The notes below the pieces were generated by a model that saw only the letters and a program-made list of their open reading frames with translations, had not been told where the DNA came from and ran no database searches. Position numbers and translations under genes: made by a program. Below are positions 1 to 7,603 of a DNA stretch of 10,885 nucleotides, piece after piece. The stretch's first letter is position 1, and each line of letters opens with the position of its first letter. Source of the DNA: Sulfurovum sp. (GTDB lineage: Bacteria > Campylobacterota > Campylobacteria > Campylobacterales > Sulfurovaceae); the NCBI GenBank assembly GCA_026983895.1, contig JALSTF010000163.1, positions 1 through 10,885 on the forward strand. The letters run 5' to 3'.

Positions 1-795
1 CTGATGGAAAAAGCGATGCAAAAGGGAATGGACATCGTCAGTGGTCTGCATACTTTTTTGACGGACAATGAAGCGTTTATGCAAAAAGCAAAACAGTATG
101 GTATCAAGGTCACGGATGTCAGAAAATTTGCAGATAAAAATCTCAAAAGGGTCTTTAGCGGTGATATTTTGAAGGTCAAAGCACCGAGAATCGCCGTACT
201 CGGCACGGATGGGGCTATTGGGAAGAGAACGACTGCCACCGTGCTGACACAAGCGCTTAATGAAGCCGGACTCAAAGCAGTGATGATCTCTACAGGACAA
301 ACAGGATTGATGCAAGGGGCGAAATACGGTGCCCCTATGGATGCGATTGCCGGACATTTTGCCGCCGGTGTGATCGAGGGTGAAATCTTGAAAGCATGGG
401 AGCATGAGCATCCCGACATCTTTATTGTCGAAGGACAGGGTGCTTTGACGCATCCGGCCTATTTGAGTTCTTGTGCCATTTCCAGAGGTTCACAGGTAAG
501 CGGTGTGATCCTGCAGCATGCGCCGACAAGAGAAGTGATGGGAGATTTTCCGGATTTTTCGATGCCTTCTCTGGAGTACGCCATTGAACTCAATGAACGC
601 TTTACCTGCTCTCCGGTATTGGCCATAACGATCAACCATGAAAAGATGGATGATCAAATGCTTAAAGAGACTATCGCCGCCTATGAAGCAACATATCAAA
701 AGCCAGCCACGGATGTGCTCAAAGTGGGACCCGATAAAGTGGTAGAAGCGATTTTACAACATTTTCCGCTGCTAAAAGAGAAGGTTTCTTCATGA
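1..795 (+). CDS. DUF1611/DgcN-type P-loop protein, 5'-truncated by window edge
   Basis: The C-terminal 264 codons of a DUF1611-family protein are present. The frame is open to the first base, and family members are usually about 330-350 residues with an extra N-terminal Rossmann-like domain, so the real start is upstream. The ATG at 4 is probably internal. Counting from that ATG, a Walker A-like loop GTDGAIGKRT lies at 67-76, STGQTG at 96-101 and VEGQGALTHP at 142-151; all are family signatures. The fold is a cytoplasmic nucleotide-binding protein. Some members (DgcN) are described as D-glutamate N-acetyltransferases that work with a racemase or epimerase; whether this one does so is inference. 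The stop overlaps the start of the racemase gene by 4 nt (ATGA, 792-795), so the two are translationally coupled, which fits a shared amino-acid pathway. The family call is firm and the substrate is unknown. Confidence 0.85.
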   Translation: MMEKAMQKGMDIVSGLHTFLTDNEAFMQKAKQYGIKVTDVRKFADKNLKRVFSGDILKVKAPRIAVLGTDGAIGKRTTATVLTQALNEAGLKAVMISTGQTGLMQGAKYGAPMDAIAGHFAAGVIEGEILKAWEHEHPDIFIVEGQGALTHPAYLSSCAISRGSQVSGVILQHAPTREVMGDFPDFSMPSLEYAIELNERFTCSPVLAITINHEKMDDQMLKETIAAYEATYQKPATDVLKVGPDKVVEAILQHFPLLKEKVSS

Positions 796-1856
796 AAACA
801 CCCTGTCTGGAGATTGATCTTCCCAAAATAGAGCACAATGCCAAAGCGTTGCGCCATATGTGGGGCAAATACGGGATTGAAGTAATGGGTATCACAAAAG
901 TCGATATGGGAGAGCCGCATATCGCCAATACACTGAATCGTGCCGGTATCACGATGCTGGGGGATTCACGTATCGAAGATATCATCAGAATGCGAAAAGC
1001 CGGTATCGCAGCAACCTACGTTTTGATAAGGAGCCCTTTTATATCGGACGTCAAAAGAGTCGTTAAATATGCAGATATCAGTTTTAATACCGAAATATCC
1101 GTTATTAGAGCCCTTTCCAAAGAGGCTTTAAAAGCCGGCAAACTCCATAAAATTGTTCTGATGGTCGAAATGGGAGACAGGAGGGAGGGGATCCTTCCGG
1201 AAGATTTGGATGATATCATCGAGGAAGTGTTACGTCTCAAGGGAGTTGTGCTGGAAGGATTGGGTGCCAACTTCGCCTGTTTTGGCGGTGTGAAACCGAC
1301 CCAGGAGAAGATGAATCACTTCTCTTTGCTGGTTGAGACGCTGGAGAAAAAGTTTGGTATTGCACTTCCTATGGTTTCCGGGGGAAATTCCGCCAATTTT
1401 ATCTGGTTGGAAAAGCATAGTGCAATCGGCAGGATCAACAATATACGATTGGGAGAAGCGATTTTCCTCGGGGTGGAAACCCTCTATCGAAAGCCTATTG
1501 AAGGACTCTACCAAGATGCCTTCAAACTTGTAGCAGAGGTGATCGAGTACAAAAAAAAACCATCACTTCCCAACGGAGAGGTGGCACTAAACGCTTTTGG
1601 CGAGAGTCCAAAATTTGAAGACAGAGGCATCATCCCCCGTGCCATTTTGGGATTAGGACGGGAAGATGTGGATATCGACGGACTCACACCGCAAATAGAG
1701 GTGGATATTCTAGGGGGTAGCAGCGATCATCTTATTCTTGATGCCAAAGAGAGCGGATTGAAGGTGGGCGACAGGGTAGCCTTTCATCTCAACTATTCAG
1801 CACTTCTTTCGGCAATGCTTTCGCCGTTTGTCAAAAAAGTTTTCAGGGAGTCGTGA
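792..1856 (+). CDS. Alanine/ornithine racemase-family PLP enzyme (fold type III)
   Basis: This 354-residue protein has the alanine racemase-like TIM barrel expected of ornithine/alanine racemase-family enzymes. The N-terminus LEIDLPKIEHNAKAL is the usual first strand and helix. GITKVDMG at 33-40 carries the probable PLP-binding lysine, Lys36. The C-terminus has the family-type stretch around NYSALLSAMLSPFV (334-347). The length is full. It should interconvert the L and D forms of a free amino acid in the cytoplasm; ornithine, alanine, lysine or glutamate derivatives cannot be told apart from sequence alone. GAGAAGG at 778-784 is a good ribosome binding site 7 nt before the ATG, and the ATGA overlap with the DUF1611 gene ties their expression together. 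The PurD-like ligase follows almost without a gap. A run of nine A at 1551-1559 lies within the gene (Tyr-Lys-Lys-Lys). Confidence 0.88.
   Translation: MKTPCLEIDLPKIEHNAKALRHMWGKYGIEVMGITKVDMGEPHIANTLNRAGITMLGDSRIEDIIRMRKAGIAATYVLIRSPFISDVKRVVKYADISFNTEISVIRALSKEALKAGKLHKIVLMVEMGDRREGILPEDLDDIIEEVLRLKGVVLEGLGANFACFGGVKPTQEKMNHFSLLVETLEKKFGIALPMVSGGNSANFIWLEKHSAIGRINNIRLGEAIFLGVETLYRKPIEGLYQDAFKLVAEVIEYKKKPSLPNGEVALNAFGESPKFEDRGIIPRAILGLGREDVDIDGLTPQIEVDILGGSSDHLILDAKESGLKVGDRVAFHLNYSALLSAMLSPFVKKVFRES
1845..1850 (+). promoter_or_regulatory. Ribosome binding site deciding the PurD-like start
   Basis: AGGGAG lies 8 nt before the ATG at 1859 but only 2 nt before the in-frame GTG at 1853, which overlaps the racemase stop. 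The spacing favours ATG 1859. The protein then begins MRILVVGKGGR, which aligns directly with the usual PurD start. Confidence 0.7.
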
Positions 1857-1858
1857 GA

Positions 1859-3142
1859 ATGCGGATTTTAGTAGTAGGTAAAGGTGGTAGAGCACATGCA
1901 ATGGTGTGGAAACTTGCCTCATCAAAAAAGGTGTTAAAGGTATATGTAGCCCCGGGAAATGCAGGATGTGCGTTGGAAAAGAAAGTCCAAAATATTTCCA
2001 TCGAAATCGATGAGATAGAAAAACTTGTCTCATTTGCCAAGGAAAAAAAGATCGATTTTGCTTTGGCCGGTCCGGCAGTAGCATTAATAAAGGGATTGGT
2101 GGATCGTTTCACTCAAGAGGGGATTCGTTGTTTTGGTACCTCTCAAAAAGCATCACAATTGGAAGCTTCAAAATCGTACGCAAAGGCCTTTTTGAAACGG
2201 TACAAGATTCCTACATCGGAGTATGAGGTATTTTCCGATATAGAGACCGCTCTCTCCTATCTAGACAAAAAAGAAGCACCGATTGTTGTGAAGGCGGATG
2301 GTTTGGCATCCGGAAAAGGTGTGATCGTCGCACAGAGCATCCGGGAGGCGAAAAAGGCTGTAATAGATATGCTCAACGGGAATTGTTTTGGTGATGCAGG
2401 TTCCCGCGTTGTTATCGAAGAGTATATAGAGGGCGAAGAGTGTAGTTTTATTGTTATGAGTGACGGGAACAATATATTGCCAATGGTTCCCTGTCAGGAT
2501 CACAAGCGAAAAGGGGAAGGTGACACAGGAGTCAATACGGGCGGGATGGGTGCCTATTCTCCCGTCAAATTGGTAACGCCTGAACTTTCCGAACGCATCG
2601 TCAAAGAAATTGTCCAGCCTACGATTGATGCGATGAGAGAAAAAGAGCTTATACCTTATAAGGGGTTTTTGTATACGGGCATTATGATAGATAACGAGGG
2701 AAATCTCAAAGTGTTGGAGTATAACTGTCGCTTTGGGGATCCGGAAGCTCAACCAGTAATGATGCGTCTTCAATCCGATTTTGTGGAGCATATTGTGGCA
2801 GCTTTGGAGGGAAGACTGGACAAAGAGGTGGCGAAATGGGATGAACGGGCAGCACTCTGCGTTGTTGCGGCACCCAGAGAGTATCCGGAAAAATTTCAGG
2901 CAGGTGCAGTAATTCGGGGACTCGATACAATTGATGATCCAAATGTCAAAGTGTTTCATTCAGGCACTTTTTTGAATGATGAAGGAGAGATTGTCACGAC
3001 AGTAGGGCGTACACTTTCCGTTACTGCATTAGGTGACTCAATACAGGATGCCCAAAATAGAGCCTACGGGTCAATCAAAAAAATAGACTTTGAAGGAATC
3101 TATTATAGAAAAGACATAGGCTACAGAGCCCTTGGGGTATAG
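1859..3142 (+). CDS. PurD-like ATP-grasp ligase (phosphoribosylamine-glycine ligase family), divergent
   Basis: This 427-residue protein aligns along its whole length with PurD, which joins glycine to 5-phosphoribosylamine in step two of purine synthesis. The ATP-grasp parts are intact: KADGLASGKG at 145-154, NTGGMGAY at 226-233 and the RFGDPEAQ family signature at 291-298, with YYRKDIGYRAL near the end. Several near-invariant PurD positions differ. GGREHA is GGRAHA (Ala12), VGPE is AGPA (Ala73), FGP is FGT (Thr94), LEGSK is LEASK, GPNTGG is GVNTGG, and GGRVL is VGRTL. The changes cluster in the N-terminal domain and in loops outside the ATP site. The gene starts 2 nt after the racemase stop, an unusual partner for purD. 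It may be the organism's working PurD, or a paralog recruited to ligate another amine or amino acid; I favour the second. I leave the gene symbol empty for that reason. Confidence 0.82.
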   Translation: MRILVVGKGGRAHAMVWKLASSKKVLKVYVAPGNAGCALEKKVQNISIEIDEIEKLVSFAKEKKIDFALAGPAVALIKGLVDRFTQEGIRCFGTSQKASQLEASKSYAKAFLKRYKIPTSEYEVFSDIETALSYLDKKEAPIVVKADGLASGKGVIVAQSIREAKKAVIDMLNGNCFGDAGSRVVIEEYIEGEECSFIVMSDGNNILPMVPCQDHKRKGEGDTGVNTGGMGAYSPVKLVTPELSERIVKEIVQPTIDAMREKELIPYKGFLYTGIMIDNEGNLKVLEYNCRFGDPEAQPVMMRLQSDFVEHIVAALEGRLDKEVAKWDERAALCVVAAPREYPEKFQAGAVIRGLDTIDDPNVKVFHSGTFLNDEGEIVTTVGRTLSVTALGDSIQDAQNRAYGSIKKIDFEGIYYRKDIGYRALGV

Positions 3143-3155
3143 AAAAATACAACAT

Positions 3156-3164
3156 AAAGGAGAA
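3156..3164 (+). promoter_or_regulatory. Strong Shine-Dalgarno of the 18-codon leader ORF
   Basis: AAAGGAGAA ends 3 nt before an ATG at 3168, with GGAG 5 nt from the start codon. It is the best match to the anti-Shine-Dalgarno sequence that I see in the window, yet it serves an 18-codon frame and not the membrane-protein gene that follows. Confidence 0.6.
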
Positions 3165-3167
3165 GAA

Positions 3168-3224
3168 ATGAACAGAAACACATCCACTTGCAACAGTCAA
3201 AAAAGAGAGGGAGATAGACGATGA
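3168..3224 (+). CDS. Possible 18-residue leader peptide
   Basis: The short frame reads MNRNTSTCNSQKREGDRR and then TGA. It is hydrophilic and basic, with no signal or membrane character. It lies in the 78-nt gap between the PurD-like gene and the DUF6394-type gene, and its stop codon overlaps the next ATG as ATGA (3221-3224). Its strong ribosome binding site and that overlap are the only evidence that it is translated. Its likely role, if real, is to couple or tune translation of the channel operon. It could instead be a chance frame; I recognise no homolog. Confidence 0.35.
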   Translation: MNRNTSTCNSQKREGDRR

Positions 3225-3601
3225 ATATGCATAAAGTAATATCCGGATTTTTCTTTATTTTGGCCATGACACTGAACTTCGGGTTTTTTTACGGGTCTCC
3301 GGAAATATTAGCAGAGCACAGCAAATATGAACTGTTTGCCGCTATTGTGGTCAATCTCATTGCGACAGTCTTTAAATTTGGAGACAAGACACAGGTAGGT
3401 TCCGTGCTGCTTGCCAGCAGTCTGGTAGCAGATATACAGTTGATTCTGTCGGCATCTGTATGGGCATTTGCACTGTATGGACTGGGAGGACTGGACGAAG
3501 AGAGTATAACCGCGATCATTTCACTTTCCGGAGGTGCCTTGCTTGCAAACATTGCTTCTGTTGTGATTTTTATTGGTGATACGCTCAAATCCAAGAGGTA
3601 G
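3221..3601 (+). CDS. Four-helix inner-membrane protein, DUF6394-type
   Basis: This 126-residue protein has four predicted membrane helices near 6-24, 38-52, 59-87 and 96-119, with a short acidic loop (DEES) before the last helix and a basic tail (KSKR). It resembles the DUF6394 family of small Campylobacterota membrane proteins, which I recall sitting beside potassium-channel genes; the family assignment is from memory and its function is unknown. AGGGAG at 3208-3213 lies 7 nt before the ATG at 3221. A second in-frame ATG at 3227 is a possible alternative start. The gap to the next channel gene is only 6 nt, so it is probably an accessory or stabilising subunit of the potassium-channel operon (inference). 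It lacks a TVGYGD-type filter, so it is not itself a recognisable channel. Confidence 0.75.
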   Translation: MNMHKVISGFFFILAMTLNFGFFYGSPEILAEHSKYELFAAIVVNLIATVFKFGDKTQVGSVLLASSLVADIQLILSASVWAFALYGLGGLDEESITAIISLSGGALLANIASVVIFIGDTLKSKR

Positions 3602-3607
3602 GCAGAA

Positions 3608-5299
3608 ATGAATAACCTCTCAAGTTGGATTGTGATACGGAGGCTTAGGCTCCCTTTTCTGGTCATTATACTTACCTTTTCGGTTTCTATCCTCGGGATG
3701 GTACTGATCCCTGGTCAGGATGATCAAGGACATGTTTATCATTTGAACTTCTTTGATGCTTTTTATTTTGTCAGCTATATGGCTTCAACGATAGGGTTTG
3801 GAGAGTCGCCTTATGCTTTTACCTATCCCCAGAAACTTTGGGTATCGTTTTCAATCTATATGACGGTAATAGGATGGTTTTACGGTATTGGAACCATTGT
3901 AGCGCTGATGCAGGATGATGTCCTGCATAAAGAGTTGGAGAAAAACAGATTTCTCAAAGCGGTAAAAAGAATGAATGAGCCCTTTGTTCTGATCTTGGGC
4001 TATAACACGGTGACACGGGCACTGATCAAAAAACTCAACCTGATGGGCATTAGGATGGTGGTACTCGACAGGGATCAGCGATCGATCGATGGATTGATAC
4101 TGGAAAACTATTCACCACAGATACCCGCCTACTGTATAGATGTGATGGACCCCGGAACGCTTGAGATGGCGGGTATCCGCAAAAAGAACTGTCAATCCGT
4201 CGCAGTTCTTTTTGAAGATGATCAGAAGAACAGCAAACTGGCATTGATGTGCAAGCATTTAAATAAACGTCTGGAGCTGATAGTGCGGTCAAGTTCCCTG
4301 CAAAACAGTGCATTCCTTAAAACGATGGGTGTTGATCATGTCATCAATCCTTTCGAAGTGATATCAAGCAGGCTGTATATGGCACTCAAGGCACCCCATC
4401 TCTGGCTTTTGGAAATGTGGATCTATGGTCATTTGCTTAAAGTCAGAGAGAAAGAGGTGCTTCCGGAAGGACATTATGTTATCTATGGATACGGAAGGAT
4501 GGGAAAAGCACTGGAAAAAGGATTGGAAAAAGCCGGAGTGTCATACAGCTTTATAGATGCAAGACTCTCCTGTGATGGCGGACTTATGCCTGAGGGCGAG
4601 CTGTGCGGAGAAAATGAGATAGAAGAAAAACTCTTGGCTTCGGATATCGGGAACGCTTCAGTGATCATTGCAGGTACCCGGGACGATCTTGTCAATATCG
4701 CCGTGATCGCACTGGCAAAAAAACATAATCCTGACATCTATGTTATAAGCCGGGAAAATGAAATTTCGGATATCAAGATCTTTAAAGCAGCTAAAGTGAA
4801 CAGGCATTATGTGCTCGAAGAGATCATCATCGATAAAGCCCATCACTATCTGGCGATGCCTCTGGCAAACACTTTTACTGCACTGCTTAACCGTCAAAAT
4901 GAAGTGTGGGGCAGAAAACTGGTGGAACGTATTGTATCAAAAATGGGAGAAAATCCGAACATTTGTGAGATCAATATTGAGCAGGAGCAGGCTTATGCCG
5001 CCTGTATGCAGCTGCAAAAAGGCGCAACAATAACGCTGGGAATGCTGAAACGAAAAAGAGAGGACTGGCGACTTGAAAACCAACTTCTTTTTTTAATGCT
5101 TGTGCGATTCGAAGAGCCGACACTGCTTCCCCCGGATGATGTTGAGCTGGAAATAGGCGACAAACTGCTTGTGATCTGTCATGATGAAAGCAAAAAAGAC
5201 TTGGAATATATTTTGCAAAATTTCTATGAACTTCATTATGTAATGTACAGAAAAGAGAAAGTGAACGGTATTTTGAAAGAGGTATTTCCCGATGTATAA
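3608..5299 (+). CDS. 2-TM potassium channel with tandem RCK (TrkA-N) domains
   Basis: This 563-residue protein has TM1 (about 16-34), a pore helix (47-60), the filter TIGFGE (61-66) and TM2 (75-100), followed by two cytoplasmic RCK domains (about 125-250 and 288-530). The order and length match tandem-RCK channels such as GsuK of Geobacter, in which four chains form a complete eight-RCK gating ring in the inner membrane. RCK2 has an intact nucleotide-binding loop, GYGRMG (294-299), and an acidic residue after the second strand (Asp317). RCK1 has GYNTVT (131-136), so two of the three loop glycines are lost and classical dinucleotide binding there is unlikely. The filter departs from TVGYGD at Val, Tyr and Asp. 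AGAGG at 3594-3598 is the ribosome binding site, 9 nt before the ATG. The gene overlaps the next channel by 8 nt. Confidence 0.88.
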   Translation: MNNLSSWIVIRRLRLPFLVIILTFSVSILGMVLIPGQDDQGHVYHLNFFDAFYFVSYMASTIGFGESPYAFTYPQKLWVSFSIYMTVIGWFYGIGTIVALMQDDVLHKELEKNRFLKAVKRMNEPFVLILGYNTVTRALIKKLNLMGIRMVVLDRDQRSIDGLILENYSPQIPAYCIDVMDPGTLEMAGIRKKNCQSVAVLFEDDQKNSKLALMCKHLNKRLELIVRSSSLQNSAFLKTMGVDHVINPFEVISSRLYMALKAPHLWLLEMWIYGHLLKVREKEVLPEGHYVIYGYGRMGKALEKGLEKAGVSYSFIDARLSCDGGLMPEGELCGENEIEEKLLASDIGNASVIIAGTRDDLVNIAVIALAKKHNPDIYVISRENEISDIKIFKAAKVNRHYVLEEIIIDKAHHYLAMPLANTFTALLNRQNEVWGRKLVERIVSKMGENPNICEINIEQEQAYAACMQLQKGATITLGMLKRKREDWRLENQLLFLMLVRFEEPTLLPPDDVELEIGDKLLVICHDESKKDLEYILQNFYELHYVMYRKEKVNGILKEVFPDV

Positions 5300-6839
5300 A
5301 CTGGTGAAGACAGCCTACTTCATAGAAGGATCCGGCAGATACCGGGTAGTCAAAAACTTTTTTTACGATCTTCTGGAGAATAACCAGTACCGTTACAAAA
5401 AGTTTTTTGATATTTTTATGATTCTGGTTATATTGTCCAGTGTGACTATCCTTGTCATCGATGTCAGGGAGCATATCCCCCAATGGCTGGATGATTATGA
5501 CCTCTATTTCGTCACGACGGTTTTTGTAGCGGAATATTTTTTAAGAATGTGGGTTTACAGTGATATACACAAGATCATTATTGACGAGTATGAGGAGAGT
5601 CTTTTTCTTAACAAACCTTTCTCGTATGCTAAACTGACTTGGAATATTTTGAGAAACAAATGGCGCTATGTTACTTCAATTTCGGCACTCATTGACCTCA
5701 TTGCTATCCTTCCCAGCTATAGAAGTCTAAGGATCCTTCGTGTCTTTGTGCTCTTCCGTGCATTTAAGATGCTTCGCTATACACGGAGTTTAACAGGATT
5801 CTTTTTTGTCCTTAAAAACAAAAAATTCGAACTGATAACACTTGCCACCCTCTTTTTGTTCTTCATTTTTATTGCCGGTATCATGCTTTATGTCTTTGAA
5901 GGAGACAATGACAATCCGAACATTCACAATCTGTTTGACGCGTTTTATTGGGCTTTGGTCACTATTTCGACCGTAGGCTATGGAGATATTTCTCCCGTTA
6001 CTCCGGAAGGTCGGGCTGTTTCGATGCTGATCATTGTCGCAGGTGTGGGACTGCTCTCATTTTTTACTTCGATCATCGTCTCCTCTTTTGCCGAGCGATT
6101 GGACGTGTTACGTGAGGACAGGGTCATTCACGAAACGGCAAAAAAGAAAAATATGACAGTCATTTGCGGCTATGGGGTGCTTGGAAAACTGGTTGCAAAA
6201 GGTTTGAAAAAAGAAAATGTGGAGTTCATCATACTGGATATCAACCCGGCTTTGGCAGAAGAAGCGCACAATGCAGGATATCGTGCTATTTGTGCGGATG
6301 CGACCAAGAGTACTATTTTTGAGGATCTGGGTATCCATAAGCGTATCTCCAACGTGCTCTGTCTGACTTCGGATGATATACAGAACGCATTTATCGCTGT
6401 CAATGTTAAAAGTCTCAATGAGAAGGTCACTGTAACTGCACGCTGCAGTGATGATGAAGTTGCCAAAAATCTGGAGTTTGCAGGAGTGGACAAAGTCATT
6501 ATGCCTGAAGAGGTTGCCGGTATGATGGGTATGGTATATGCAGGAGAGCCTGTTGCCTTTGATGCACTGCTTGCCATTGTAGAAGCCAAGGGAAAAACAC
6601 TGATCGATGAGGTAAAAGTATTGTCAGGCAGTCAACTTCAGGACAAAACAATTGATGAAATAGAGTTTGAACAAATGCGGATCATTCTTCTTGGTATTTT
6701 TAAAAAAAGTGATTCAAAGGATCGCCCGGATACGTTTGTTTTTAATCCCGCTGTAGAGTATATGATCTGTTCGGAGGATATGCTCGTTATCATCGGTTAT
6801 GATATTGCGATTGCCAACTTCAAGAAAAGGTATCAGTAA
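5292..6839 (+). CDS. 6-TM voltage-gated-type potassium channel with one RCK domain
   Basis: This 515-residue protein carries a Kv-like core. S1 is near 40-57, S2 near 70-89, S3 near 127-141, and S4 (144-165) has positive residues about every third position (Arg144, 147, 150, 156, Lys159, Arg162, 165). S5 (180-203), a pore helix, the canonical filter TVGYGD (227-232) and S6 (241-262) follow. A single C-terminal RCK module runs from about 288 to 510, with the GYGVLG nucleotide loop at 293-298 and Asp316. The S2-S3 connection is long (about 38 residues). It should be a tetrameric inner-membrane K+ channel sensing voltage and a cytoplasmic ligand. The start overlaps the upstream stop by 8 nt, with AGAGG at 5278-5282 placed 9 nt upstream. 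With one RCK per chain, a full gating ring needs four more RCK domains; the next gene could supply them. Confidence 0.9.
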   Translation: MYKLVKTAYFIEGSGRYRVVKNFFYDLLENNQYRYKKFFDIFMILVILSSVTILVIDVREHIPQWLDDYDLYFVTTVFVAEYFLRMWVYSDIHKIIIDEYEESLFLNKPFSYAKLTWNILRNKWRYVTSISALIDLIAILPSYRSLRILRVFVLFRAFKMLRYTRSLTGFFFVLKNKKFELITLATLFLFFIFIAGIMLYVFEGDNDNPNIHNLFDAFYWALVTISTVGYGDISPVTPEGRAVSMLIIVAGVGLLSFFTSIIVSSFAERLDVLREDRVIHETAKKKNMTVICGYGVLGKLVAKGLKKENVEFIILDINPALAEEAHNAGYRAICADATKSTIFEDLGIHKRISNVLCLTSDDIQNAFIAVNVKSLNEKVTVTARCSDDEVAKNLEFAGVDKVIMPEEVAGMMGMVYAGEPVAFDALLAIVEAKGKTLIDEVKVLSGSQLQDKTIDEIEFEQMRIILLGIFKKSDSKDRPDTFVFNPAVEYMICSEDMLVIIGYDIAIANFKKRYQ

Positions 6840-7534
6840 TGTATGGCAAAAAAAATATTGTTCTTTTCGGTTATGGTACGACGGGCAAACAGTTATACAA
6901 AAAACTTACAGAAGCAGGAAACAGGGTTCGGGTTGTCGTTGAATCTGATGACGAGATGATTGAGGGAGAGGATATAGATATCTTAAAAATAAATATTAAA
7001 CACAACGAAGATATTTTCTCTCTGGCAATTGATCCCCGTTGTGACCTGCTCTATTGCGGGATGGGCAGAACAGCCAAAAATCTATTTTTGGTGCTCAGAC
7101 TCCGTGCACTCTATCCAGAAGCTACTATTCTTTCCATAAGCAATTCTCCGGAAAGTACAAGAAAGCTCAAATATGCAGGTGCCAACAGTGTGATCGATCT
7201 TTATGAAGCAACAGCAAGACGGACTGTCAGCAGCCTGACAAAACCGGCAGTAACCAAGGCGCTCGATGAGATTGTCTATCGTCGGAATGACTTGAGGATG
7301 ATGGAGATGGCAATAGAGAAGTATTCTGTATATGATGGAAAAAAATTAAGCGAAATTCCTTTTCGAAAGTTTGGTATTATCCTGATTGCTATTATCGATA
7401 AGGAGCTTGGAGACAAGTTGATTTTTTCATACAGTACTATTGATCATATGCTTGACGAGGATGATGTTCTAGTCATCGTTGGGAAGGAAAAAGACCTTGC
7501 AAAGCTACAAGTAAAGATGCTCAAAAAAAACTGA
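6839..7534 (+). CDS. Standalone RCK/TrkA-type nucleotide-binding regulator
   Basis: This 231-residue soluble protein consists only of an RCK_N Rossmann domain (about 6-125) and an RCK_C domain (about 150-216). The dinucleotide loop is GYGTTG (11-16), with Glu35 at the end of the second strand, and KYAGANSVIDLYEATARR (111-128) is a typical RCK segment. It has no membrane helices. The start codon overlaps the upstream channel's stop as TAATG, with AAAGG at 6826-6830, so it is translationally coupled to the voltage-gated channel. Proteins like this regulate Trk/Ktr transporters as TrkA/KtrA, but no TrkH/KtrB membrane partner is in the window. The closest partners are the two channels, so it may complete the gating ring of the single-RCK channel (inference). 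A run of eight A (7523-7530) immediately precedes the stop codon. Confidence 0.85.
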   Translation: MYGKKNIVLFGYGTTGKQLYKKLTEAGNRVRVVVESDDEMIEGEDIDILKINIKHNEDIFSLAIDPRCDLLYCGMGRTAKNLFLVLRLRALYPEATILSISNSPESTRKLKYAGANSVIDLYEATARRTVSSLTKPAVTKALDEIVYRRNDLRMMEMAIEKYSVYDGKKLSEIPFRKFGIILIAIIDKELGDKLIFSYSTIDHMLDEDDVLVIVGKEKDLAKLQVKMLKKN

Positions 7535-7559
7535 AATTACAGTCAAAGGTTCAGTTTTT
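7526..7559 (+). terminator. Possible intrinsic terminator of the channel operon
   Basis: AAAAACTGAA (7526-7535) pairs perfectly with TTCAGTTTTT (7550-7559) around a 14-nt loop, and the stem spans the TGA stop. The right arm itself ends in five T, giving a U-tract. The stem is AT-rich and the loop long, so it may be weak. The symmetrical A/T runs would allow action from either side. Confidence 0.45.
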
Positions 7560-7603
7560 ATGGTATCTAAGAAAAAGAGAGTTCCTGATAAAGTAGGTAG
7601 ATA

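Noticed and set aside
1551..1559. A9 tract in the racemase gene as a phase-variation switch
   Set aside because: It encodes an in-frame Lys run in an intact enzyme. Contingency loci in this phylum are usually G/C tracts, and one sequence cannot show variation.
1853..1858. GTG at 1853 as start of the PurD-like gene
   Set aside because: It leaves only 2 nt after AGGGAG, and adds two residues absent from PurD relatives. ATG 1859 has 8-nt spacing and gives the standard N-terminus.
2261..2959. 232-codon antisense frame opposite the PurD-like gene
   Set aside because: It lies wholly within a well-supported gene, has many Cys, His and Ile typical of a shadow frame, and shows no recognisable domain.
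4971..5483. 170-codon antisense frame across the two channel genes
   Set aside because: It is the complement of two firmly identified, overlapping channel genes and has no recognisable motif.
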